The notes under the pieces were generated by a model. That model was not told the origin of the DNA, did not search any database, and saw only the letters and a list, made by a program, of their open reading frames with translations. From JBHHZJ01 sp046758005 (GTDB lineage Bacteria; Pseudomonadota; Alphaproteobacteria; Kiloniellales; J153), in the NCBI GenBank assembly GCA_046758005.1, contig JBHHZJ010000012.1:1-50227 (forward strand): DNA of 50,227 nucleotides. Reading direction: 5' to 3'. The first letter of the stretch is position 1. Each line of letters begins with the position of its first letter. This document shows, piece after piece, positions 15,595-22,524 of the stretch. Position numbers and translations under genes: made by a program.

Positions 15595-17490
15595 ATGCAC
15601 AGTCATGTTCGGCGTAGCCCGGCCTGCGCAATCTCGCCCGCCACGCTCATCAAGGCGGGGTTGGCGCTCCTCACGACGCTCGGCGTGCTGGTCTCCTGGC
15701 CCGCGAACGGGTGGAGCCAGACCGCGGTTCTCGTTCCGAGTACGCACGAATTCACGGAAGGCGAAGCGCAAAGCTGCATCCCCTTCGGAGCAGGATGCCT
15801 GGGGCCGGGCACGACGGCGCGGTACCAGCAAGTTTACGCCGCGTCGGCCTTCGGCGGGGAGAGCGGCATCATCGACACGCTGGTGCTCCGGCTCGATTGC
15901 CCAGGCATTCCGGTCGAGGTTTTGGGTGTTGCCGTGGAGGTCAGACTGTCGCACACCAGTGCGGCCCCCGGCGCTCTGAGCCCGGCATTCGCGGACAACA
16001 TCGGGCCGGACGAGACGCTCGTCTTGTCCACCTCCTCGCTGTCGCTGTTCAGCGAGGCGCAGCCGACCGATCCGCCCACGCCGTGTCCCCTTGATTTCGA
16101 CGTATTTATCGATCTGGACAACGTCTTCTTCTACAACGGGACGGACAACCTGCTGCTCGACGTGAAGGTGCTCGGCAACGCGCCTGACCTGATCTTCGAC
16201 GCCATCCCGGCCAACGGGATCACATCGGCTGTGAGCGCCCAGGGAACGGACGGCGCTAACGCCGCATCGGCCGCTGCGGCCGGCACCCCGCCGCTGGTCT
16301 CGGCGTTCTTTCTTGTCCCGCCGGATCTGGACAGGGACGGCGTCTTCGATCCGGACGACAACTGTCTGACCGTTCCCAATCCGGCCCAGATCGACAGCGA
16401 CGGCGACGGCCACGGCGACGCCTGCGTGCCGCCCGGGACGCTGGCAAGCGGTGCGATGCTCGGCAAGGGCTCGGTCGTCGGCGCGGGCACCAGCATCGGC
16501 AGGAACGCGACGGTCGGGGCCAACGCCCTCATCGGTGCGAACGTGACGATCCGGAGAAACGCGACCGCGGGCGACGGCTTGGTCATCGGCGATGATGGTC
16601 GGGTCGACAGGAACGCTACGCTGGGCGACAACGTCCACCTTGGCAGCAACGCGAACATTCGCATGCGGGCGGCCATCGGTGACGATGTTCTGATGGGCGA
16701 CGACGTTACCGTTGGCTTCGGCGCGGTCGTCGGCGCGCGGGTCGTTGCCGGCAACAACGTGCGAATCGATGCCTTCGCGCAGATCGGCCCCGACGTGGTG
16801 ATCGGCGACGACGTGGTGATCCGGCGCGGTGCGGCCATCGGTGCGGGCGCTCAGATCGGCGCCGGCGCCTTTATCGATCGGAACGTGACGATCCCCGCCG
16901 GCGCCGTGATCGGCGAAAACATCGTGATCCGGAAAGGCTCCGTGATCGAAAGCGGCGCGCAGATCGGCTCGGGTGTCAGGATCGGGCAGCACGTTACGAT
17001 TCCCTCCGACGCCGTGATCGGCGACAATGTGCGAATCGACGCCCGCGTCGAGATCGGCGCCGGCGTGGTCATCGGCGACAACGTGGTCATCCGGCGCGGC
17101 GCGGTCATCGAGGCGGGCGCTCAGATCGGCTCGGGCGTCTACATCGATCGGAACGTCACGATCCCCGCCGGTGCCGCAATCGGCGACAACACGGCGATCC
17201 GGCGCGGCGCGGCCATCGAGGCGGGCGCTCAGATCGGCTCGGATGTCAGGATCGGGCGGAACGTTGCGATTTCGTCCAACGCCGTAATCGGCAACAACGT
17301 GCGGATCGAACGAAACGTCAAGATCGGGGCCGACGTGAGTATCGGCGACAACACGGTGATCCGGCGCAACGCGGTCATCGGGGACGGCGCGCAGATCGGC
17401 ACCGGCGTGAGGATCGAGCGCAATGCCAGGATCCCCGCCGGCGCCGTGATCGCCGACAACACGAGGGTCACGCGGCGCACGCGGTTCTGA
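15595..17490 (+). CDS. Secreted calcium-motif/left-handed beta-helix protein, unknown function
   Basis: A 631-residue exported protein. Residues 1-42 are a Sec signal peptide. Residues about 43-240 form an unassigned, cysteine-containing beta-rich domain (RYQQVYAASAFGG). Residues 244-277 are a thrombospondin type 3 motif: alternating Asp residues (DLDRDGVFDPDDNC, DSDGDGHGDAC) expected to bind Ca2+, with a Cys pair. Residues 289-630 are 57 consecutive hexapeptides of the [IVL]-G-x-x-[AV]-x kind with no insertion, i.e. about 19 coils of a left-handed beta-helix. The chain ends RTRF one residue after the last repeat, with no visible anchor. The ATG at 15595 is preceded by AGGGTGG; another ATG at 15550 would lengthen the n-region. 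Acyltransferases share the fold but are cytosolic, shorter and have a catalytic loop. A surface or matrix structural role is inference. The STN/HEAT gene follows by 51 bp. Confidence 0.88.
   Translation: MHSHVRRSPACAISPATLIKAGLALLTTLGVLVSWPANGWSQTAVLVPSTHEFTEGEAQSCIPFGAGCLGPGTTARYQQVYAASAFGGESGIIDTLVLRLDCPGIPVEVLGVAVEVRLSHTSAAPGALSPAFADNIGPDETLVLSTSSLSLFSEAQPTDPPTPCPLDFDVFIDLDNVFFYNGTDNLLLDVKVLGNAPDLIFDAIPANGITSAVSAQGTDGANAASAAAAGTPPLVSAFFLVPPDLDRDGVFDPDDNCLTVPNPAQIDSDGDGHGDACVPPGTLASGAMLGKGSVVGAGTSIGRNATVGANALIGANVTIRRNATAGDGLVIGDDGRVDRNATLGDNVHLGSNANIRMRAAIGDDVLMGDDVTVGFGAVVGARVVAGNNVRIDAFAQIGPDVVIGDDVVIRRGAAIGAGAQIGAGAFIDRNVTIPAGAVIGENIVIRKGSVIESGAQIGSGVRIGQHVTIPSDAVIGDNVRIDARVEIGAGVVIGDNVVIRRGAVIEAGAQIGSGVYIDRNVTIPAGAAIGDNTAIRRGAAIEAGAQIGSDVRIGRNVAISSNAVIGNNVRIERNVKIGADVSIGDNTVIRRNAVIGDGAQIGTGVRIERNARIPAGAVIADNTRVTRRTRF
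16459..17487 (+). repeat. Coding tandem repeats: 57 hexapeptide units, with 108-bp higher-order copies
   Basis: Eighteen-base units encode the beta-helix without interruption. Over the C-terminal half a higher-order period is visible: the same 20-plus-base stretch starting ATCGAGGCGGGCGCTCAGAT occurs at 17107 and again exactly 108 bp later at 17215, and close variants occur further upstream. This points to growth by unequal exchange of blocks of two coils (36 residues). The N-terminal units are more diverged. Confidence 0.85.
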
Positions 17491-17541
17491 GCGCGCCATG
17501 TCGGCCCGGCCGGCCCTGGAGGCGGCCGAGGGAGGTAGTCG

Positions 17542-18489
17542 GTGCAACGTGTAGGGGCCATCCTGAATGCCGTACGGGCCCGCCGGCGGATCGTCCCGCT
17601 GGCGGGCCTGCTGGCCGCGTTCCTGCTCGCCGGACGCGAGACCGTGGCGGAGGATTCAGCGGCGAAATCCCTCGAGGTTTCGGTTCACGAGGGCCTGGTA
17701 TCGCTCGACGCCCGCAATGTGCCCCTGGAGGACGTCTTGCGGGCGATCGCCGAGCAGGCCGGGTTCCGGCTCGTCCTCAAGGGCGACCTGAGCACGCCGG
17801 TTACGTGGTCGTTCAAGGACGTGCCCGTGGATCGCGGGGTCGCGCGTCTGCTCGGCACCGCCTCTTCCCTGGCGCTCTACGCCCCGGCTCCGGACGGGCG
17901 CGGCAGCGTGCTCGCCGAGGTGCGCGTGCTGCGCGGGAGCTCCGATGCCGTCGCCGGAGCGTCCGGCGTCGCGCGCGCCGCGCCGATCCAACCCGCTTGG
18001 GCCGTCCCGGCGCCGACCTCCGAGCCGTTGGAGGAGGACCCGGAGACGCGCCTGGAACGGGTGCGCGGCTTGGTCGAGAAGGGGCGGCGGACGACCGTGC
18101 GCGCCCTCTCCAGGTTCGTGTCCGGGGACGACGATCCGGTGGTTCGCCGGATCGCCACCGTGGGCCTGGGCAATCTGCGCGGTCCTAAGGCCAAGGACGC
18201 CCTGATCGAAGCCTTGGCCGATGAGGACGGCGTGGTCAGGCAGCGTGCGGCGCAAGGCCTGGCGCGCAACGGCGGCCAGGCGGCGATCGCGCCGCTGCGC
18301 CAGGCGCTGCTCGAAGACCCGGAACCCGGCGTGCGCCGCATGGCCGCGTTCGGCCTCGGCCGCATCGACGACGACGCGGCGCAGTCGGCGCTCATCGAGG
18401 CCCAATCCGATGACGACCCGAGCGTGCGCGGGGCGGTCGCGGCGGCGCTCGTCCGTCTGGAGAGAATTCGTTTCGGCCGACAGGATTGA
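17542..18489 (+). CDS. Exported protein with STN-like domain and HEAT repeats
   Basis: A 315-residue protein from a GTG start at 17542 with a strong site (GGGAGG, 7 nt upstream). Residues about 15-37 are a signal peptide or membrane anchor (LAGLLAAFLLAGRETVAE). Residues about 44-115 match the short secretin/TonB N-terminal pattern: LEVSVHEGLVSLDARNVPLEDVLRAIAEQAGFRLVLKG, then a VPVDRGVARLL helix. A Pro/Ala-rich linker follows, then residues about 165-312 form four to five HEAT (PBS-lyase-like) repeats, e.g. DPVVRRIATVGLGNL and DGVVRQRAAQGLARNG. It is likely periplasmic and a protein-protein adaptor. It lies 51 bp after the beta-helix gene, same strand, so a joint role in export or assembly of that protein is possible but not shown. 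Confidence 0.82.
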   Translation: MQRVGAILNAVRARRRIVPLAGLLAAFLLAGRETVAEDSAAKSLEVSVHEGLVSLDARNVPLEDVLRAIAEQAGFRLVLKGDLSTPVTWSFKDVPVDRGVARLLGTASSLALYAPAPDGRGSVLAEVRVLRGSSDAVAGASGVARAAPIQPAWAVPAPTSEPLEEDPETRLERVRGLVEKGRRTTVRALSRFVSGDDDPVVRRIATVGLGNLRGPKAKDALIEALADEDGVVRQRAAQGLARNGGQAAIAPLRQALLEDPEPGVRRMAAFGLGRIDDDAAQSALIEAQSDDDPSVRGAVAAALVRLERIRFGRQD

Positions 18490-18598
18490 CGGCGGCTCCC
18501 GGCGTCGTTTTCTGCGGTACGGGGCGGCGCGCTTGCGCCGGCGGGGCCGGTTGCGCTATGCACCTCACGATGTCGGCCGACGAGGGACATGCGAAATC

Positions 18599-19141
18599 GT
18601 GATCTGTGTCTGCAATCTGTCGGAGATGCCGCGGCACGTCGCGGCACTACGGCCCAGCCATCTCGTCTCCCTCGTCCCGCCGGCGGAGCAGCCGCCCACG
18701 CCGCCCGGGATCCCCGGCGCGCGCCATCTGCGCCTTGAGATCGACGACATCAACCAGCCTCTGCCCGGCCACATCCTCCCGCAGGCCGATCACATCGCCG
18801 CGCTCATCGAGTTCGTCAAGGATTGGCGCGGCGAGGCTCCGCTCCTGCTGCACTGCGTGGCGGGGGTCAGCCGCTCCATGGCCGCGGCACTGATCGCGCT
18901 CAATCTCGCGTCACCCAGGCGGGAGGCCGAAACCGGGGCGCACGTGCGCCGCGCAGCGCCGCATGCGGTGCCCAACCGGCGGATGATTGAACTCGCCGAC
19001 CGGCTCCTTGGGTGCCAGGGGCGGCTGGTCGCCGCGCGCGAGGCCATGGGGCCGGCAGTTCCGCTGGCGGCGGCTCCGTTGGTCCGCCTGCCGCTCCTGC
19101 AACGGCCGGCGAAGAAGCGAGGCCAACGCCTCGCCCGCTGA
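18599..19141 (+). CDS. Tyrosine phosphatase-family protein
   Basis: A 180-residue cytosolic protein with the Cys-phosphatase P-loop HCVAGVSRS (HCxxGxSR), preceded by LLL in the usual hydrophobic strand. The N-terminal strand IVICVCNLSEM, then HLVSLVPP and a loop with an Asp pair (LEIDDINQP), fits the small alphaproteobacterial DSP-like family. I chose the GTG at 18599, where the homologous N-terminus should begin; a GAGGGA lies 12 nt upstream. A TTG at 18551 is an alternative. The C-terminal 40 residues are Pro/Ala/Arg-rich. The substrate is unknown. Confidence 0.8.
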   Translation: MICVCNLSEMPRHVAALRPSHLVSLVPPAEQPPTPPGIPGARHLRLEIDDINQPLPGHILPQADHIAALIEFVKDWRGEAPLLLHCVAGVSRSMAAALIALNLASPRREAETGAHVRRAAPHAVPNRRMIELADRLLGCQGRLVAAREAMGPAVPLAAAPLVRLPLLQRPAKKRGQRLAR

Positions 19142-19224
19142 GGCGAAGCGGCGTGCGGACAGGCGCCGCGCGGGCATGATCGGCGGCGCCGCTGCATGCG
19201 CGCACCGGGAGAAAGGACGCAGCC

Positions 19225-19785
19225 ATCGCGATTCTGAAGATCGCCCTCATGGGCAACGAGGTCCTGAAACGGGTGGCCGAGCCGGTCGAGGACCCGACCG
19301 ATCCGGCGATCGCCCGCTTGGCGGCCGACATGCGCGAAACGCTGGAGGACATCGGCGGCAACGGCTTGGCCGCGCCGCAGGTCCATGTCCCGAAGCGTCT
19401 GGTGGTCTACCGCGTCGCGGCGCACCAGATCCCGCCGGGCGCCAGGATGCAGCCGATCCCTTGGCGGGTGCTGGTCAACCCGGTGCTCGCGCCGCTCACG
19501 GAGCAGAAGGAACCGATCTGGGAGCGATGTCTGTCGATTCCGGGCCTGCACGGGGCGGTGCCGCGCTACACCCGGGTGCGTCTGCAGGCCGTGCGGCTCG
19601 ACGGTGCGCCCATCGACGTGGTGGCTTCGGGCTTCCACGCCATGCTGCTGCAGCACGAATGCGACCACCTCGACGGCATTCTCTACCCGATGCGGATGAC
19701 CGACCTGTCGATGCTCGCGTTCAACTCCGAGCTCGGCGATCGCGGGTTCTTCGTCTCCCGGCCGGCCGAGGAGTTCGTCGACTGA
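19225..19785 (+). CDS. def: Peptide deformylase, apparent non-ATG start
   Basis: Removes the formyl group from nascent proteins; a metal enzyme. Motif 1 reads GNGLAAPQV (usual GxGLAAPQ), motif 2 ERCLSIPG (usual EGCLS), motif 3 QHECDHLDG (HExxH), so both metal histidines, the catalytic Glu and the metal Cys are present. The Gly-to-Arg change in motif 2 suggests a secondary deformylase paralogue. The family N-terminus (MAILKIAxMGNxVL) is encoded in frame but begins with ATC at 19225, preceded by AAAGGA 8-9 nt upstream. The first ATG, at 19249, would remove the first beta-strand. Either ATC is used, or there is a base error, or the protein is shortened. No fmt partner lies beside it. Confidence 0.85.
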   Translation: MAILKIALMGNEVLKRVAEPVEDPTDPAIARLAADMRETLEDIGGNGLAAPQVHVPKRLVVYRVAAHQIPPGARMQPIPWRVLVNPVLAPLTEQKEPIWERCLSIPGLHGAVPRYTRVRLQAVRLDGAPIDVVASGFHAMLLQHECDHLDGILYPMRMTDLSMLAFNSELGDRGFFVSRPAEEFVD

Positions 19786-19860
19786 CCGGCGCGGCCGGCC
19801 CAGCCGCGTGATCTTTTCGGGCAAGGAGGGGTCGCGATCCGCCAAGCCGGCTGACGGGGC

Positions 19861-20196
19861 TCAATTCCCCCGGTAGTGCTGTTCCTGGTCCGGGCGCACG
19901 TTGTAGAGGAACCTCCACGGGCCGCCTCTGACGCGGTCCGGGCCGGCCTGCGCCTCGTCGAATTCGGAGGCCCCGATGTAAACGCGCTGGCCGCCGGGGT
20001 CCCGGCTCTGCGCGCGGGCGGTCCTTTGGCGCTGCGCCTTGGCCTCCCGTTCCAGGTAGGCGTCGTACTGATAGCTGCCGTAGTCGCCGCCGGGCGACTT
20101 GGGTCCGGCCAGCGCCGGCGCGTTGGTGACGACGGGTAGGGACAGCGCCGCGACGGTCAGGAGGGCGGTCAAAGCCCTCTGGGCGGAAAACTTCAT
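19861..20196 (-). CDS. Small exported protein, unknown
   Basis: A 111-residue protein whose N-terminus MKFSAQRALTALLTVAALSL to about residue 30 (ending APALA) is a clear Sec signal peptide. The mature part is polar, Tyr- and Arg-rich (GSYQYDAYLEREAKAQRQR) with no cysteine. The ATG at 20196 is preceded by GGAG; a start four codons earlier (20208) is possible but would itself contain that site. I recognise no family. Confidence 0.68.
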   Translation of the reverse strand: MKFSAQRALTALLTVAALSLPVVTNAPALAGPKSPGGDYGSYQYDAYLEREAKAQRQRTARAQSRDPGGQRVYIGASEFDEAQAGPDRVRGGPWRFLYNVRPDQEQHYRGN

Positions 20197-20404
20197 GGCT
20201 TTCTCCATCGCACCGTGATTGGTCCGTGCCGCGCCCCGGTTCCCTTCGGCCGAAACGGGGCCGGCGCGGCACCCGGTTCCTTGACGCATAGCCCGGTTGC
20301 GACCGTGGAGATGTGATCGGCGTCACACTTCGTGCATTCTCGGCCGGGCGGGGCGGCCGGTTCGGAATGAAATCCGCCGGCGCCGGCGAAGGCGCTCCGG
20401 CCCG

Positions 20405-20434
20405 CGGGACCCGGCAGGGATGTGCCGGGTCCCG
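20405..20434 (-). terminator. GC-rich 12-bp stem-loop downstream of the 54-residue gene
   Basis: Arms GGGACCCGGCA (20406-20416) and TGCCGGGTCCC (20423-20433) pair perfectly, extended by one C-G pair, around a 6-nt loop. It lies 19 bp beyond the stop of the small minus-strand gene. There is no U-tract, so termination would be inefficient or need Rho; it may instead protect the 3' end of the mRNA. Confidence 0.45.
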
Positions 20435-20452
20435 GGGCCTACCGAAGCGCGC

Positions 20453-20617
20453 TCAGAACAGGCCCAATGCCTGCAGAATGTGGCCGGGCCATCCGGCCCC
20501 ATAGGCCATGGCGGCCATCACGTCCTGTTCGGCCTGGGCAAAGTGGCGGGACAGGCCGAAGCCGAACAGGCCGGCCAGATAGATCACGAGCGCGCCTCCC
20601 AACAACCACCTCGGCAT
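20453..20617 (-). CDS. 54-residue membrane protein
   Basis: From the ATG at 20617, preceded by GGAGA, the frame gives MPRWLLGGALVIYLAGLFGF then an amphipathic tail ending GWPGHILQALGLF. One hydrophobic segment covers residues about 4-22. The codon pattern and ribosome site support translation; the longer frame upstream is probably not used. Function unknown. Confidence 0.6.
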   Translation of the reverse strand: MPRWLLGGALVIYLAGLFGFGLSRHFAQAEQDVMAAMAYGAGWPGHILQALGLF

Positions 20618-20916
20618 GGTGTCGTTCTCTCCAAGCTGCGCCGCCGCGCCGCACGGCTGCCGGCCGCGCCATCGGGCCTCGGGGCACCCGCTCGACGGCA
20701 GCGCACCGAGGGGCTGGCCGGTTGCATGCAGCCGCGCGGCGTCGCGGCCTGCCGTCCCCGGCATGCCAGATTGTCAGAAGAAAGGCGTCGCAGGGCGTCG
20801 AATGCGTGTGAAGAAGAGATGAAATTTTTATGTCGTAACGGAATTTACACTGAAAATTAACGTTACCCGTTATTTCATTCTAGGCCTTTTCTTTCTCCCG
20901 ATCAGAGGTATTCGGC
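20618..20916. other. Intergenic region upstream of the coiled-coil gene
   Basis: About 300 bp without a supported gene. From 20815 to 20900 it is AT-rich and contains the short inverted repeat TAACG-TTACC-CGTTA, with another TAACG about 25 bp upstream. This is the likely promoter and operator region of the following gene; no canonical -35/-10 pair with 16-18 bp spacing stands out. Confidence 0.35.
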
Positions 20917-21501
20917 ATGAGCGACATCGACGAACTCTGGAAACGCATCGATGAAGCCAGGACGCGTCTCGGCCTGGCCGATCAGGCTCAGCTCAAGCAG
21001 GTCGAGGACCTGAACGATCGCCTGAAGTCGCTCAAGACGGGCTTGTCCCGCCGCCACGCCGAGCTCGCGCAGCACCGGGAGGAACGTTCGCGCCTGTGTC
21101 ATGAGAACGAGCAGCTCCGCCGCATGCTGCACCGGCTCCTGCTCGCGATCGAGGAGCGCTATGGCGGCCGCCTGAGGGACATCCTGCAAGACCTCGAGGC
21201 GCAGGTCACCAGCCTGATCGCGCTGACCGGCGCCGAGCCGACGGATGGGGAGGTGGAGACCGCTGCGGACTCCGATGAGGACGATGACGACGACGCGCCG
21301 GGCGCCCCGAACGGTGGGCCGCTCCCCGAGGCGCCCGCCGCGGAAATCCCGCAGTCCTTGCCGGACGAGGGGGATTCGCGCTGGCTGCTGGAGATCATGG
21401 AGCGGGCGCGGGAACTGACCGCCGATCTGCGCGGGCCGCGGCGGCGCGATGCGGCGGACGGCGCCGCCGCTGGGCCCGCGGCGCGCACGGCGGCGGCGTA
21501 G
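20917..21501 (+). CDS. Coiled-coil protein with acidic linker, unknown
   Basis: A 194-residue cytosolic protein. Residues about 1-100 are strongly helical with heptad spacing (LKQVEDLNDRLKSLKTGLSR, then ENEQLRRMLHRLLLAIEERY), a likely dimeric coiled coil. Residues about 110-150 are a low-complexity acidic linker (EDDDDDAPG) and residues about 150-172 a second helix (SRWLLEIMERARELTADL), followed by an Ala/Arg-rich tail. The ATG follows GAGGT. No family recognised; the layout resembles scaffold or adaptor proteins. It stands alone between divergent and unrelated genes behind an AT-rich promoter region. Confidence 0.72.
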   Translation: MSDIDELWKRIDEARTRLGLADQAQLKQVEDLNDRLKSLKTGLSRRHAELAQHREERSRLCHENEQLRRMLHRLLLAIEERYGGRLRDILQDLEAQVTSLIALTGAEPTDGEVETAADSDEDDDDDAPGAPNGGPLPEAPAAEIPQSLPDEGDSRWLLEIMERARELTADLRGPRRRDAADGAAAGPAARTAAA

Positions 21502-21687
21502 CCCGAAACGCCTTCAATCGCCTGCCGGGGGCGCGGCAGCGACTCCGGCGATCCAAAATTTTGTTCCCATGTGGCCGGGGTTCGGGGCAGAAGTGTCCCG
21601 CGTGCCGGCGCGGATCGCTTGCCCGGGTCCGGCCGGTTATAATTTTATAGTCTATGGCGGTGGCCCCGGCGGCAGGATGAGACCGCG

Positions 21688-22491
21688 ATGCCCGAACTTC
21701 CCGACGTCGAGAGCTTCAGGCGCTACCTCGACGCCACGTCGCTGCACCGGAGGATCGCGCATGTCCACGTCGCGGACGCCAGGATCCTGCACGGAATATC
21801 GGCGCGGGGCCTGCACCGCAGGCTGACAGGGCGCCGGATGGAGGCGACCCGGCGCCACGGCAAGCACCTGCTGGCCCGCCTGGACGACGCCACGTGGCTC
21901 ACCCTGCACTTCGGCATGACGGGCCGCTTGAAAGCCTTCGAGGACATGGCGGACGACCCGCGCTACGACCGGGTCCGGTTCGACTTCGAGGACGGGAATC
22001 ACCTGGCTTACGAGAACCGGCGCATGCTCGGCCGGGTCGGCATGGCGGACAACGTCGAGGCGTTCATCAAGGCGGAGGGGCTGGGCCCGGACGCGCTCGA
22101 CCCCGCCTTCGACGAAGCCGCATTCGCGGCGGCCGTGGGCAAGAGGAGGGGCCTCGCCAAGGCGGCGCTCATGGACCAGACGCTGCTCGCCGGCGTCGGC
22201 AACATCTATGCCGACGAGATCCTGTTCCAGGCCGGACTCCATCCGAAGGCGAAGCTCCAGGACCTTGACGCGGCTCGGCTTGCGCGGCTGTACCGGACGA
22301 TGCGCGCGGTTCTGCAGACCGCCATCGACCGGGGCGCCGGCTCCGAGGAGTTGGTCGAGCGCCTGCCGCCGAGCTACCTGCTACCGCACCGGGAAAAGGG
22401 CGCGAAGTGCCCGCGCTGCGGGGGCGCAATTCAGGTGCTCAAGATATCCGGGCGCAGCGCCTGCTTCTGTCCGCGCTGTCAACCGGAATGA
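21688..22491 (+). CDS. Fpg/Nei-family DNA glycosylase-AP lyase
   Basis: A base-excision repair enzyme of 267 residues. It starts MPELPDVE, so the catalytic N-terminal Pro and the Glu are in place. The conserved lysine is in RHGKHLL, the helix-two-turn-helix motif is LLAGVGNIYADEILF, and the C-terminal zinc finger has two CxxC pairs (CPRCGG and CPRCQ). The finger and length fit formamidopyrimidine-DNA glycosylase relatives. The sequence is diverged from classic MutM, so the preferred lesion (8-oxoguanine or another) is uncertain. AGGA lies 8 nt before the ATG. It converges on the trehalose-phosphatase gene. Confidence 0.9.
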   Translation: MPELPDVESFRRYLDATSLHRRIAHVHVADARILHGISARGLHRRLTGRRMEATRRHGKHLLARLDDATWLTLHFGMTGRLKAFEDMADDPRYDRVRFDFEDGNHLAYENRRMLGRVGMADNVEAFIKAEGLGPDALDPAFDEAAFAAAVGKRRGLAKAALMDQTLLAGVGNIYADEILFQAGLHPKAKLQDLDAARLARLYRTMRAVLQTAIDRGAGSEELVERLPPSYLLPHREKGAKCPRCGGAIQVLKISGRSACFCPRCQPE

Positions 22492-22524
22492 AGGTTGCTC
22501 GGGCGCAAACGCGCCGCAACCTCG

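Noticed and set aside
16459..17487. Hexapeptide repeats read as an acyltransferase (LpxA-like or serine acetyltransferase)
   Set aside because: The protein is exported, has no catalytic histidine loop and is not interrupted by a binding loop; those enzymes are cytosolic and have far fewer coils.
15517..17547. Long minus-strand frame of 676 residues opposite the beta-helix gene, rich in Asp-His words
   Set aside because: It is the reverse shadow of the tandem repeat, which stays open because the repeat has no stop words. It has no signal or family motif.
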